Notes: generated by a model not told the origin, from the letters alone. Shown: positions 27,700 through 40,248, counted from the stretch's first letter. The stretch: DNA of 64,000 bases from Diadophis punctatus similis (GCA_023053685.1 JALIGW010000001.1:54185359-54249358); one strand, 5' to 3'. Numbers and translations are program-made.

Positions 27700-28330
27700 A
27701 GAAGGATTGTTTCTTTTTAAATTTTGAGCCTAGCTTTGGGTGGACAGCTGTTTTCACTTTCCAGATTTACCTCCCCATTTCTAACTATAAATACAAGATA
27801 TTTAATCTCTTTAACCTCAGATGGCATTGTTAGAGTTTATTGTGCTTCTTGCTTCCTAAAGTGTAGATACTACTTTTCCTAATACTTATACGATCTTTCC
27901 CATTGATTCTATATAGGGTAATATAATTAAACAATGCCTCACACCATTTACTTCTTGTGCAACAATTTGTATAGTACATTAATCTTTAAAAGGTGATGGG
28001 AGCTCCATGTAATACCAAAAGTGTTTTAATTAACTGGAAAAGTCCTTGAGGGAATGCAATATTTTCTTTCGACTCTTTTTCAAATGCAGTTTGTCAATCG
28101 CCTTTAACCAAATCTAAGGTCAATAGGTGGTATGCCTTAAGGAGTTGACCATTTTGGGGTGTTGTAACCTGTCAAAAATAATTCGGCTGTGTTGCCTAAG
28201 GTCAATGCAAAATTGAACTTCCTATTGAGCTTTGATGCCAAAATTGTGGTATGTCTTGTGCTTCATTCTTTAAGGCTTCTTGACATGACTTTAGCATTCC
28301 CAGTGTCAATCTTATCCGAGATAAATACTT
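27700..28330 (-). pseudogene. Degenerate Ty3/Gypsy-type reverse transcriptase remnant
   Basis: Reading the minus strand across stops and frame changes gives, in order, a weak GKIDTGNAK-like stretch, TPQNGQLLKAYHLLTLDLVK, EKESKENIAF, GLFQL, LHGAPITF-RLM, and further on EVKEIKYLVFIVRNGEV. These match the expected order of an LTR-retrotransposon RT (GLHGAPATFQRLMD and EVKYLGF motifs). It is heavily decayed and old, with no LTRs found. Confidence 0.65.
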
Positions 28331-29554
28331 CCTAATAGGTTTGTAAATCTTTCCTGGAAAATTTACAGAAATTCTTTCAAGTCTTCTTTTGAGGTCAACT
28401 TCTTCACTTTTATTGACTACTTCCTATGGAATTCCAAGCTCTCCTACACTTGGTTCATTGCTTCAGGATTTCATATGCCAAGGATTTCTAGGATATTATT
28501 TTGTTAGCAAATCAATGTACTTTTGACTATAGTCTCTCTGCCTTCCAGAATAAAGTTAGTCAAGAGAAATAGGTGTGATTAGCAATGTGTGACCTTTCCC
28601 TCTCTCTGGTCTTCCTCATAAACTATCTAACTTGGCATTCCTTAGGCAAGTTTGAACTATAGCTCTTGTAGCATCTGCCTTGGATTTGGCCCCAGCAGAA
28701 GTGACCAAACCATTGTGAGTAGATTTTTTTTCAATGTTTCACGTTGCACTGTCTCACTACCTTCATAGTTGCAATATTAATTTTTTTAAATCATTTTTTT
28801 CTTAATAAGGTGCTCCTGCAAGCCCTGCTGAGCCCCTCCAGCATACACCTTGAAGGATCATTAGCCTCCTTAAATTTACATACATTCTTGAACAGTAAGG
28901 ATTGGTGCTGACCTTAAACATTATGGCCTTTTGGCTCATTATTTAATTGGGCTTGAGAGAGCTGGTTTAAAAGTAAGCAAGATTTTTCCCTTCAGTCTTC
29001 TGGAACTCCCCCCCCCTCATTATTATAATGTTTGCTTATTCAAAAAAAAAAACTTTCATCCCAGAGATATTTTATCTGTCCTGTGCAAGAGCCTTTCTCC
29101 TGGATGGACTGAGTACTTTGTTGTCCATGGTATCAGCAGGGAGACACAAGATTGCATTACAAGATCATCATCCCCAGTTCAAAGCAGGGAAGTAAATCGG
29201 TCTCCCACATCGGACTATAATGCGAAGTGGACCATGGCTGGCGCCTTGATCTACTAATGCTTTGCTACTCAATCATTTACTAGGTTGGACAAGGTGAATG
29301 CAGTCTTTCTACTAGCAGATCAGGTGACTGAAATTTCAGGGGGAGTTTGCCAAATTCTGTTTGATTGCAGTTACTGGAAGGCGGCTTGTAGTCTAGCTTT
29401 GAATCATTAATCAGTTAGCACATTTGCTGCTGGATTTTGGAGTAGTTTTTAATATCTTATTGCCTGACTAATTTTAATTTAATTTCATTTTATCCTCTTT
29501 TTGGATTAGTTTGCCTTTTTTATCTGGTATATCTGTGAGGTTTTTCTTTTTTTC
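28331..29554. other. Intergenic DNA, nothing certain
   Basis: It may include more of the decayed Gypsy element to the left of 28500. A short open frame at 28931-29257 has no recognisable domain. Confidence 0.4.
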
Positions 29555-29790
29555 TGTGAGGGCAATCTGGCTGAGACATCTGTCACCCCATTGATCGCCA
29601 GGGTTGATTTGGCTGATCTGGCTGGCTAGGCGGGTGTCCCCTTCGTCCCTCACCGCTCCATGTGCGTCCCTCCCAAAGCTGCGCACTCGGTGGAAGAGGA
29701 TGACCATTCCAGATAGAAGGAGTGTACCGATCTTCGGTCAAGGGTATACAATAGCTGTGCTCCCCTGCTAGAACCTCCAAACAAGCTCAA
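29555..29790 (+). pseudogene. RN7SK: Truncated 7SK small nuclear RNA retrocopy
   Basis: From TGTGAGGGCAATCTGGCTG onward, the sequence follows vertebrate 7SK RNA closely for about 236 nt. It includes the 5' hairpin region (CATCTGTCACCCCATTGATCGCC), GGCTAGGCGGGTGTCCCC, and CGGTCAAGGGTATAC. It stops at CAAACAAGCTC, so about the last 90 nt are missing, including the 3' hairpin and the terminator. There are about a dozen visible mismatches. It is too incomplete to be the functional gene. Functional 7SK binds HEXIM and holds P-TEFb inactive. A LINE-mediated retrocopy is likely, though no clear target duplication is visible. Confidence 0.9.
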
Positions 29791-31239
<1,449 letters not shown>

Positions 31240-32636
31240 TCACTTCAGAGAGGATGGGAAGTGGTAGTAGAAAAAGAAACACGATGTAATTAAATGTTGC
31301 TTGATATAATGTTTTCATGGTAATATAGCAAAAAATATTTATCCCAATACTTTTCCAAGGTGGAATGGCCTTGGAAAACCTTCATTCCAAGAATATAAAG
31401 AGTCACCTTGTGGTGAGATAGACGGCAAACAAATGTAATAATTAAAAAGTAAATATAAATACATATACAATCTTTGGAACATTGGAAGCACCACGAAAAC
31501 ATTATTAAATCTTCAGAATGATAGTGGTAGAGTTGGATTACAGATGCTACCTTATTTCAGGTGGAAATAAAATGCTGTAACTGAGTGCAGAAATCAGGCA
31601 GAAAATATAGTGTAACATTACTTCAAAATAGACAAAATAAACAAACCAACAAACCAGACCACCTCTTTTGATTCCAGAAGCATTACAAAGATTCCTCATG
31701 GTTGAATGTTAACAACTTAGTCCAATTTAAAGGATTTCTTTTTTTAATTTGGGTAGGGTATATATGGTAAGCGTGAATTGGTGAATTATGAGAAATGGGT
31801 TAGTTCCTATACTATTAAAACATGCAATGTATAGCGCATTTTGGTTTCAATATTCTGAACGTGCACATGTAGACAAATTTAAGGAAAAACATTGTAAAGC
31901 AATTCATCAATATCTGAACTACAGCAATTATTTGGGAGGAAACAAAAATTACTTGGGGGCCCTTAAGGAAAAGACAAGAAGAAACAGGTTCACCCAGTAC
32001 AACAGATTTATGTATGTTATCAGACAACTCTTCCTAGAGTAAAAATGGATAGGCAGATGAATATATGCTCTGGAATTTCATTTCCTGAAGGGCTTTGAAA
32101 AGAATAGATGAGCACATGCTGAGTACTTTCACTGAAGAAAATCCAGCTGTTAACATCCCGGTGATTGAAGGAGATTGTCCATAATATCTTCCAACTCTAC
32201 CATTCTCTAGTTGCTGTCACTGAAATCATTCCAGAGGCTTTATATTAAACTTCTAGAAGCCCTTGGGGTTATTTATCTCTTTTCTCTTTTACAAAAAGTA
32301 ATGTATACTTATAAAAATATGTCTGCATATCTTTTCTACAGCTGCCATGATTTTAACAGTCTGATAAGCAGTAGCAGCATCAGTTTCTTTTTTATTTAAT
32401 TCAATTTATATGGCTGCCCATATCACTGAGGCAATTTTGGGTGGCAAACATGTTTAAAAACATCAGTATAATAATTTTAAGAAATAGAAATATAAACATA
32501 ACAAGAAAATGAAAAAGAATGGCAGTCAAGGAGAAACCTCTCATAATATTTCACTAAGCTTCCAATTCCAATGCTTAGGGGGGGAAAGGCAGGTTTAAGG
32601 GCTTTCTGAAAGAAAAGCAGAATCAGAACTAATCTA
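31240..32636. other. Intergenic DNA, nothing recognised
   Basis: No coding or RNA feature seen. A short ORF at 31788-32042 has no known domain. Confidence 0.4.
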
Positions 32637-33345
32637 CCGTATTTTTTGTACTATAAGACGCTCCAGACTATAAGAAGCACACTAGCTTTTGTGGAGGAAA
32701 ACAAGAAAAAAAATCTGCCTCTGCCTCCCAGCTGTTCTGACCTAGGCTTCCTGATAAATAATATAGCACAAACGGCGTCCCAAAAACCTCTTTTATTTTA
32801 ACAGCTGTGAATTATGTTCATTCCCAGCCGTAATAAGTCCCAAACAATATTAATGAGTCCGACAATAGTCTTTTGGAAGAAGGCAGATAAGCACACAAAC
32901 ATTTATTTTTCTTGACATGCTGCCAAAGACCAATTAGCAAGGAGCTTTGCAAGGCCAAACAGAAACACGGAGTCAGAACTGAAATGACACGAGTTGAACA
33001 AAGTTGCTTCCTGCAACGAGCACATCCGTTTGCTCCACTTTTATAGCCTATGGAAGGGGCCAATCATCTCCAAGCCTTAATCTGGCAGCTCTGCGTATGC
33101 GCGCATTGGGAACAGTCTCTCCCTGTTCCTCTGGCTTGCTCATGTCAGCCTCTGGAGGCTCTGGAGTCAGCACAGACCTCCCAGATGGCCCTGGCTGGAT
33201 CTCTGCCTCTGGCACCGAGCCTTCTCCAGACTCCAGGTCTGGCCCATGTTCCTCCCCAGCTTCCTCGCTGTCCAACTCTGCTGCTAGCTCCGCAGGTCGC
33301 TGGCGGACCACAACACCAGCATCCATCCGGTATTCATCTGGTTAG
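32637..33345. mobile_element. TA-flanked element, family D (left end), split by a solo LTR
   Basis: It starts after a TA with CCGTATTTTTTGTACTATAAGACGC, the same end as the family D elements at 56603-58980. An LTR interrupts it at 32733-33315. The right end was not found, so the end given is a minimum. Confidence 0.6.
32733..33315 (-). mobile_element. Solo LTR of an LTR retrotransposon
   Basis: This 583-bp sequence begins TGTTCTGACC and ends GGACCACAACA (TG...CA ends with short inverted termini). It is flanked by a 5-bp target duplication, CCAGC (32728-32732 and 33316-33320). Read on the minus strand it has a TATAAAA box (near 33040) and, downstream, an AATAAA (near 32903), as expected for U3 and R. 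No internal region is present, so it is the product of LTR-LTR recombination. A 92-codon acidic ORF at 33048-33326 on the same strand lies in U3 and is probably chance. Confidence 0.82.
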
Positions 33346-33689
33346 CATCCTTGCAGCAAACAGCATGGTCAGCTTCAGCACGTTATCGCAGCCCCAGCAC
33401 ATGGCTCATCAGGGCTCCGCTCCATTGTGCCCACCACCAGTCAACTGAGCTGAGCTGTTGCCGCCACCGGTGAACGCTGGAGCTTTCGCTTCCGAGGAGC
33501 TGATTGGTGATTGGATTTGCCTCCTGGAATACCGTCGATCAGCTGTTCTAGGTGGCAGGAATTGCCACCACCCATTCACCGCCACCATGACCCATTCGTT
33601 GCGGCCTGTTCGCGACCGCCACTTTTCCTCCATGATCTCCATTATTGGCTACCTATGGGTTTTTTTGCACACTTGATCTGAGTCATAGG

Positions 33690-33905
33690 TGCATATGTAA
33701 GCTGCCTATTGTATGCTTATTCCATTTGGATTCCATTATTTGGAAGGTTGAGAGTTCAATCCTAGATAGTGGCAGATGTTTTATTTCTAGGGCAGAAAGA
33801 AAAAAAATATTTGCTGTGACTCCAGATAAATGTCAGGAAGGGCATATGGCCAATAAATGCTCTGCTTCATCCAGTCGCCCCAACTCTACTCCAAAGCGTA
33901 AAAAG
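33690..33905 (+). mobile_element. Degenerate tRNA-derived SINE
   Basis: A box-B-like GAGAGTTCAATCCTAGATAG is followed by a tail with CAGGAAGGGCATATGGCCAATAAATGC, similar to RTE-type 3' ends. Box A is poorly preserved. Confidence 0.5.
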
Positions 33906-34902
33906 GGAGTTTGCTGTATGTTTGCTTCATTTTTTTTCCTAGTCAATGAAAGTATATTGGCAAAGGAAAGCAGAATGTTGGAGGGGAACAACTGGCTGCA
34001 AAAATATCGCACATGAGGGATTTGATTTCTGGAACCAAAATCTGTAGTTTTCTGGATGGAGGATCGTTAGAATAAAGTAGGTTGGGAAGAAACATTGAAA
34101 GCTTGGTCAGTAGAGCTTTCAATTAAATCCCAGTATTACTGGAAACAAAAACCCACAAGTGAGAACTGATAAGGAAGATTTATACGCTTTCCCAAACAAA
34201 TGGGGCTAGTCCCTCCTTTCAGAAATTCAGGGATTTTAAAGGGTGAATTAGGTGGTTTAAATATCTGCAGAGCTTAAGATACACATTTTGCCCTTAACTT
34301 CCCTCAAAAAACCGCCCTCCAAATATGAAAAATGCATGTTGAAAAATCTATTTGTGGGCATAACAAAGAGGATGTTGCCAGCCTGCACTGTTGTTATCCC
34401 TTTATAAGGATAGAACTTTTGCTTTTGTCTTTGTTAAAAAGAAATATTACATATTGGCTACTTTTATAGCAAAAAAATAAAATAAAAGATCATTTCTTTC
34501 TTTCCTATGTTACTGCAATCTTAGAACTATTTTTGATGCATTTGGATCATTTTGGGTACACATCCAGATTTGGAGGCTACATTTTAAGCCATCCAGATCA
34601 ATTGGAATGAGATTCAGATTTATTTTATCTTTGCCACTCAACAAGGAAACCAGGGAGATCAGATCTCTGGAAACCAATTTTATTCACTGTAAGAAGTACA
34701 TGTTTTTCCTTGAGAAAAGACTAAGGGAGGAAATTTATCATTCATTATATATCTGAAGGAGTGTCTGAAGGAGTGTCGCACAAAATAAGTCCATCTATTC
34801 TCTATCATTCAAGGACTTAATTCCCTTTAGAAATGCTGGAACTGCAACTCTTTTGTTAATGTATGTTACCATTTTAGAATATTGGCAACTTTTAAGATAG
34901 AT
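33906..34902. other. Intergenic DNA, nothing recognised
   Basis: No ORF or repeat family recognised. Confidence 0.4.
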
Positions 34903-35035
34903 CAGGGGTGTCAAACTCGCGTCATCACAGCAGCGTCACGTGACGTATTAAAACTCCCCCCCTTCGCTAAACCGGGTGGGGGCGGGGCCAGCACATGATG
35001 CAACAGGCCCGCGGCCCGCGAGTTTGACACCCCTG
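34903..35035. mobile_element. Non-autonomous hAT element, family E, copy 1
   Basis: 133 bp with ends CAGGGGTGTCAAACTCGC and the exact inverse. It is flanked by a perfect 8-bp duplication, AGATAGAT (34895-34902 and 35036-35043). Confidence 0.93.
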
Positions 35036-35244
35036 AGATAGATGATACACACATGAGACAGAGATCTTATCACATCACCAGATATTCATCACTGTTAAAA
35101 CACTGATCTACTTAGGTCTTTTTGCCACACTATGTCCTTCAAGAAAGGGCCTATGGACACTGTGTCCATCAAGCAAACATTCATTTTTCTATCAGATAAC
35201 TTAGCCAATACTGTCTCTGGACAGTAGGTAACAAGGGTAAAGTG

Positions 35245-35520
35245 ACCAGATTTTTTTTTTTTAAGCGGGACACCGATGGGGGGCGGGGCCGCCTGGACGC
35301 CGGGTTTTGCCCTCTGCGCATGCGCAGAACGCTGCGCATGCGCAGAGGGCAAAAGACCGCTAATGTCGTTTCACAAGAGCCGTTCGCGTGCAGGGCAGTT
35401 TATAAATAGCGGCCGCCAGGTAGGGAGCCGGCCGGGGTTGCGCAGGGCTGGGGGAGGCTCGCTAGCCCGGCAGCTCCGGCCGCAGGAAAGAGCGGGGGGG
35501 GGGTGCCGTACTTTCTAATT
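35245..35520. mobile_element. GC-rich repeat with NRF1-like palindrome and TATA-like box
   Basis: It follows GTGACCAGA-T(n) and a GCGGGACA stretch that I recall as a dispersed element end. It contains a perfect 23-bp inverted repeat with a 4-nt spacer (35305-35327 and 35332-35354). Each arm includes CTGCGCATGCGCAG. TATAAATA follows at 35401-35408. Element limits are uncertain. Confidence 0.5.
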
Positions 35521-35727
35521 AACACAGTTAATACTTTTCTTCAGAAATCACAATGCCTGCAGTGAAGATGTAGCAATATTTAGTTCCTGCTCAGTTTCAC
35601 ACTTAGAATGTGTTTGCTTAAGTCCTACTTAAGAACATTCCCATTTTGCTGAGTTTCAGCCACATTGATTTGATCTTGCATGGGAGTGGGAACTGCGATT
35701 CAAAAGCCACAGCCAAACCAAATACAG

Positions 35728-36084
35728 CAGGGTTGGGTTCCTCCCAGTTCGGACTGGTTTGCCCGAACCGGTAGCGGCCCGCTGGTGACATCACAATGAT
35801 GTCACCGAACCGGATTGGTTGGTGCCGGTCTGTGGGCGCCGCCATCTTTAAAAAAATTTTTTTTTCATTTTTTTTGGAAAGTTTTTTATTTTTTATTTTC
35901 TTTCTGAGCATGCGCAGAAGCCGAGTTCCGGCACTGTGCATGCGGTCGCCATCTTTTTTTTGGGCTTTTTAAAAAAATTTCAGATTTTTCGTTACTGTAC
36001 AAAGCGCGCCCGCGCCCACACAGTGTGCCCACGTGACGTGGGAGGGAGTGAACCGGCAGCGAGGTAAGTTGGAACCCATCCCTG
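35728..36084. mobile_element. hAT-like MITE, family B
   Basis: Ends CAGGGTTGGGTTCC and GGAACCCATCCCTG are inverted. The interior has AACCGG motifs and two CGCCATCTT sites. The flanking 8 bp are only partly alike, so the target duplication has decayed. Confidence 0.75.
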
Positions 36085-36414
36085 AAACAGTCTACCTAAA
36101 CTGAGCACTAATGGTAGTTAATGTTCCCAATTCAACAGATTTATAGGCATATTTTTATCTGGAAAACTGAAATTACATATAAAAATGATCCATTAGGAAG
36201 AAATAGAATATTTGGGGTTTTGATTCTAAAAGTAGGAAAAAATGCCATATTTAGAATCCCAAAGAAATTTATTTATTTATTATTTATTTATTAAAATTTC
36301 TATGCCGCCCAACTCCCGGGGGACTCTGGGCGGCTCACAGCAGATATAGAAACACATAAAAAACAATTTTTAAAAGGAGCCATATTAAAATACTATCCAT
36401 TAAAAAACAAACTT

Positions 36415-39400
36415 TCATTCATACCCTGCCTGCCGGAAGAGCCAAGTTTTTATTGCTTTACGGAAGGCCAGTAGGGTGGGGATGGTCCTGATCTCTGGAG
36501 GGAGCTGGTTCCAAAGGGAGGGGGCTCCCACAGAGAAGGCCCTCCCCCTAGGTCCCGCTAGCCGACATTGTTTGGTCGACGGGACCTGGAGGAGGCCGAC
36601 TCTGTGGGCTCTAACCGGTCGTAGGGAGGTATGCGGCAGGATGCGGTCCCGAAGATAACCTGGCCCTGAGCCATGTAGGGCTTTAAAGGTAACGACCAAC
36701 ACCTTAAATTGGATCCGGAGACTAATGGGCAGCCAATGCAGCTGGCGGAGGATAGGTGTTACGTGGGTGCATCTAGGTACACCCACCACAGCTCGCGCAG
36801 CTGCATTTTGCACCAATTGCAGTCGCCGGACACTCTTCAAGGGTAGCCCCATGTAGAGCGCATTGCAGTAATCCAGCCGTGAGGTGATAAGGGCATGAGC
36901 GACTGTAAGAAGTGCCTCCTTCTCCAAGTAGGGTCGCAATTGGTGCACAAGACGTACTTGTGCAAAGGTCCCCCTAGCCACAGCTGAAAGATGTTGTTCC
37001 AATTTTAGCTGTGGGTCTAGGAGGACACCCAAATTGCGGACCCGTTCTGAGGGGGCTAATTTCTCCCCCCCAAGAATCAAGGAGGGACAGTTGGTCGAGT
37101 CCTTAGGAGGCAATATCCACAGCCACTCAGTCTTGTCAGGGTTAAGCTTTAGCCGGTTCTTCCCCATCCAGACCCTAACATCAGCCAGGCAGCGGTCCAT
37201 TACGTCTACGGCTTCCCCAAATTGAGACGGGGTGGAGATGTACAACTGGGTATCATCAGCATATTGCTGATACCTCACCCCGTGTCGTCGGATGATCTCA
37301 CCCAGCGGCTTCATGTAGATATTAAACAGGATGGGCGAGAGGACCGAGCCCTGTGGCACCCCACATAGTAGGGGCCTAGGGCTCGACCTCTGCCCCCCTG
37401 TCAACACCGACTGCGTCCTGTCAGAGAGGAAGGAGGAGAACCACTGCAAAACAGTGCCGCCCACCCCCACCTCTCCGAGACGACGCAGAAGGATACCATG
37501 GTCAATGGTATCGAAGGCCGCTGAGAGGTCAAGTAGCACCAGGATAGAGGAATAACCCCCATCCCGGGCTCGCCAGAGATCATCCATCAGGGTGACCAAA
37601 GCCGTTTCCGTACTGTAACCGCGCCTGAAGCCAGATTGAAAGGGATCCAGAAAATCAGTGTCATCCAACAGTCGTAGGAGCTGGAGTGCCACCACTTTCT
37701 CAACAACCTTCCCCGCGAAGGGAAGGTTGGAGACTGGACGGAAGTTCTTTAAATCCGCTGGGTCCAGGGAAGGCTTCTTGAGGAGGGGCCTCACCACCGC
37801 AGCTTTTAAAGGCTGCGGGACGGACCCCTCTCTCAAAGAAGCGTTGACCAACGCCTGGAGCCAGCCGCGTGAAACCTCCCTGGTGGCCGAAGCCAACCAG
37901 GAAGGACACGGGTCCAATAAACAAGTGGCTGAGCTCATAGCTCCTATGGCCTTGTCCACATCCTCAGGAGTCACCGGTTCAAACCTATCCCATATAACCG
38001 GACTAAGACTCGCCCCAGTCATCTCGGCCTGTACTGCCCAATCGGAGTCCAGGTCTGTCCGAATCTGAATGACTTTATCCGCCAGAAACCGAGAAAATTC
38101 CTCAGCTCTACCCTGCAAGGGATCTCCGCCTTCCTCCTTAGCAAGAAGGGTGCGGGTCACCCTAAACAGGGCGGCTGGGCGGGAGTCAGCGGACGCAATA
38201 AGAGCGGAAAAATGCGAACATTTTGCCGCCCTTATCGCCACTAAGTAAGACTTAATGAAAGTTCTTAAAAGTGTCCGGTCAGACTCAGCTTTACTAGATC
38301 TCCATCGTCGCTCTAGGCGTCTCTTGTGGCGCTTCATCTCCCGGAGTTCCTCGGTAAACCAAGGAGCCCTCCTGGATCCACTTCCACGGAGAGGCCGCAA
38401 AGGCGCAATCCGATCCAGAGCCCCTGCTGCTGCCTGATTCCAGGCCGCAACCAGAGACTCGGACGAACTGTGTACCAGGGATTCAGGTATTTCCCCAAGT
38501 TCCCTCTGGAATCCGTCGGGTTCCATTAGGCGCCTGGGGCGGAACCACTTAATCGGTCCCGCCTCCTTGCGGTGGGGGAGTGGTGCCATGAAATCCAACC
38601 TCAGAAGGAAATGATCTGACCACGACAAGGGTACTGTGACTAAACCCCTCAGCCTCAGATCATCTCTCCACTGCCCCGAGAGAAACGCAAGGTCAAGCGT
38701 GTGACCACCCTCATGAGTCGGACCCTGAACTACTTGGGTCAGGTCCATGGTTGTCATGGAAGCCATGAACTCCTGGACTGCCCCTGAGGCTTCGCCGGGC
38801 GATGGCAGATTAAAATCCCCCAGCACCATCAACCTGGGGAACTCAATCGCCAGCCCTGCAACCGCCTCGAGCAGAACAGGCAGGGCCTTTGCTACGCAGC
38901 TAGGAGGCAGGTACGTTAGCAAAAGGCCCACCTGAACCCCTAGGTCCAACTTCAGAAGGAGAGTCTCACACCCAACAATCTCCGGGGCAGGGCTCCTTCG
39001 AGGACACAGATTCTGGCGAGCTATAATAGCCACTCCTCCACCCCTTCCCTGGGGTCGCGGCTGATGCTGAACCGAGAACCCGTCCGGGCATATCTCCGAA
39101 AGGGGCACCCCCCCCTCCTGGCCCAGCCAGGTCTCGGTAATACATGCCAGGTCAGCCCCCTCTTCTAGGATTAAATCCTGGATAAGGGGGGCCTTGTTGG
39201 TAATCGACCTGGCGTTTACCAGCAGCAGCTTGAGCCCAGGGCCCTGACATCCCTGGTTACCAGGCACTCGGGTTGAGCTAGGTGGAACCAAACCAGAGGG
39301 GCCAGAACAAGGAATCGCTTGTAAACAGCGAGTTCTCGTTCTCCGAGAGCGGCCTACCCCTCTGCTCCCGCCATACCTGCCTCTCCCTGTTATGACCATA

Positions 39401-39612
39401 ATGCTCCCACTCCCTGTCCCCCCAGAGATCCCCTCCCCTTCCCCACTGGTCTCCCTCTCTCCCGACAGGCCATGCATTCCATTCACATCAAGCCAGGGGT
39501 CGGACTCAAACCCCCCTCCGCTTCTGTTTCCACACTCAGCAGAGGGGGGCAGAATCTTAATCCCTGACTCACTCATTCCTTGACCATCCGTCTTAAACAT
39601 ACAAACCAACAA
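36415..39612 (-). CDS. L2 LINE ORF2: endonuclease and reverse transcriptase
   Basis: 1065 codons without interruption. The N-terminal third has apurinic-like endonuclease motifs: LLVNARSITNK, TETWL, GGVAIIAR, LGDFNLPS and SDHFLLRLD. The RT follows with LLDLSAAFDTIDH, GVPQGSVLSP and YADD at residues 784-787 (nt 37252-37263). The C-terminus has the L2-type [14 protein letters not shown]...LRQLHWLPI region. Both catalytic domains look intact. The protein would nick target DNA and prime reverse transcription. The AAFDTIDH box and the 3' UTR point to L2 rather than CR1. The first ATG (39612) may be upstream of the natural start, because the first roughly 125 residues are low in known motifs. Confidence 0.9.
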   Translation of the reverse strand: MLVCMFKTDGQGMSESGIKILPPSAECGNRSGGGFESDPWLDVNGMHGLSGERETSGEGEGISGGTGSGSIMVITGRGRYGGSRGVGRSRRTRTRCLQAIPCSGPSGLVPPSSTRVPGNQGCQGPGLKLLLVNARSITNKAPLIQDLILEEGADLACITETWLGQEGGVPLSEICPDGFSVQHQPRPQGRGGGVAIIARQNLCPRRSPAPEIVGCETLLLKLDLGVQVGLLLTYLPPSCVAKALPVLLEAVAGLAIEFPRLMVLGDFNLPSPGEASGAVQEFMASMTTMDLTQVVQGPTHEGGHTLDLAFLSGQWRDDLRLRGLVTVPLSWSDHFLLRLDFMAPLPHRKEAGPIKWFRPRRLMEPDGFQRELGEIPESLVHSSSESLVAAWNQAAAGALDRIAPLRPLRGSGSRRAPWFTEELREMKRHKRRLERRWRSSKAESDRTLLRTFIKSYLVAIRAAKCSHFSALIASADSRPAALFRVTRTLLAKEEGGDPLQGRAEEFSRFLADKVIQIRTDLDSDWAVQAEMTGASLSPVIWDRFEPVTPEDVDKAIGAMSSATCLLDPCPSWLASATREVSRGWLQALVNASLREGSVPQPLKAAVVRPLLKKPSLDPADLKNFRPVSNLPFAGKVVEKVVALQLLRLLDDTDFLDPFQSGFRRGYSTETALVTLMDDLWRARDGGYSSILVLLDLSAAFDTIDHGILLRRLGEVGVGGTVLQWFSSFLSDRTQSVLTGGQRSSPRPLLCGVPQGSVLSPILFNIYMKPLGEIIRRHGVRYQQYADDTQLYISTPSQFGEAVDVMDRCLADVRVWMGKNRLKLNPDKTEWLWILPPKDSTNCPSLILGGEKLAPSERVRNLGVLLDPQLKLEQHLSAVARGTFAQVRLVHQLRPYLEKEALLTVAHALITSRLDYCNALYMGLPLKSVRRLQLVQNAAARAVVGVPRCTHVTPILRQLHWLPISLRIQFKVLVVTFKALHGSGPGYLRDRILPHTSLRPVRAHRVGLLQVPSTKQCRLAGPRGRAFSVGAPSLWNQLPPEIRTIPTLLAFRKAIKTWLFRQAGYE

Positions 39613-39699
39613 TCACCCCCAAGGTAAAATCTTTAAAATAACGAAAGTTAGTGCAGGAAAAAAAAAACATAGAGAAACAGCCTGGTTAATAGTCCTCAA

Positions 39700-40248
39700 T
39701 CAGATCCAGTTGTTTGCACACTTAATGACCGTATATGTAATGGCTAAGCGGAAAAAGTCTCTGCTCAGAAAAGTTTTCGTAATGGGCGTAGTGGTCATAA
39801 AATTACAATTTCCCCTACTAGTCTCTGCAAGATTATAAAGAGAGCGTCCCAGATATTGGCTTTCCTGCTCTTTAACTTCCCAGTTCTCCTTCACCATAGA
39901 TCTCAAGCCAGTGGGGGAAGTAGTATTCGATATAATTAAAACAGCAGGAAGGAATGCATGGGAGGGGGGGGTAACAGTCAACCAAGTCCTCTCCACGATG
40001 ATTAATCCTGGATTAAAAAATGCTGTGCCGGCGGCAGCTCCGCAAATAGAGGCTACTGCCACCACCGCCACCATCACAGTCAAAGAACGAGGAACCGCTG
40101 CAACCCAACCTGACGGATACGCTCGGCCAACCAGCTGGAACGTCGTCTGCAACATCCGGGAGGATCGCCAAAGCCGACAATGCTGGCTAGGCGAATCAAC
40201 CCCTCCCCTCGGCAGGCAGTCCGACCGGAGATCTCTATTCCACGTCAT
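39700..40248 (-). CDS. Possible L2 ORF1-like reading, doubtful
   Basis: 182 codons in the 5' part of the L2 copy, on the same strand as ORF2. There is an Ala/Val-rich hydrophobic stretch but no recognised ORF1 domain (no zinc finger, esterase or coiled coil seen). It may be chance or a decayed ORF1. Confidence 0.3.
   Translation of the reverse strand: MTWNRDLRSDCLPRGGVDSPSQHCRLWRSSRMLQTTFQLVGRAYPSGWVAAVPRSLTVMVAVVAVASICGAAAGTAFFNPGLIIVERTWLTVTPPSHAFLPAVLIISNTTSPTGLRSMVKENWEVKEQESQYLGRSLYNLAETSRGNCNFMTTTPITKTFLSRDFFRLAITYTVIKCANNWI

Noticed and set aside
33550..33650. GCCGCCACCATGA, a good Kozak context at about 33581-33593
   Set aside because: The frame after it is short and lacks any domain; it lies in repeat-derived sequence.
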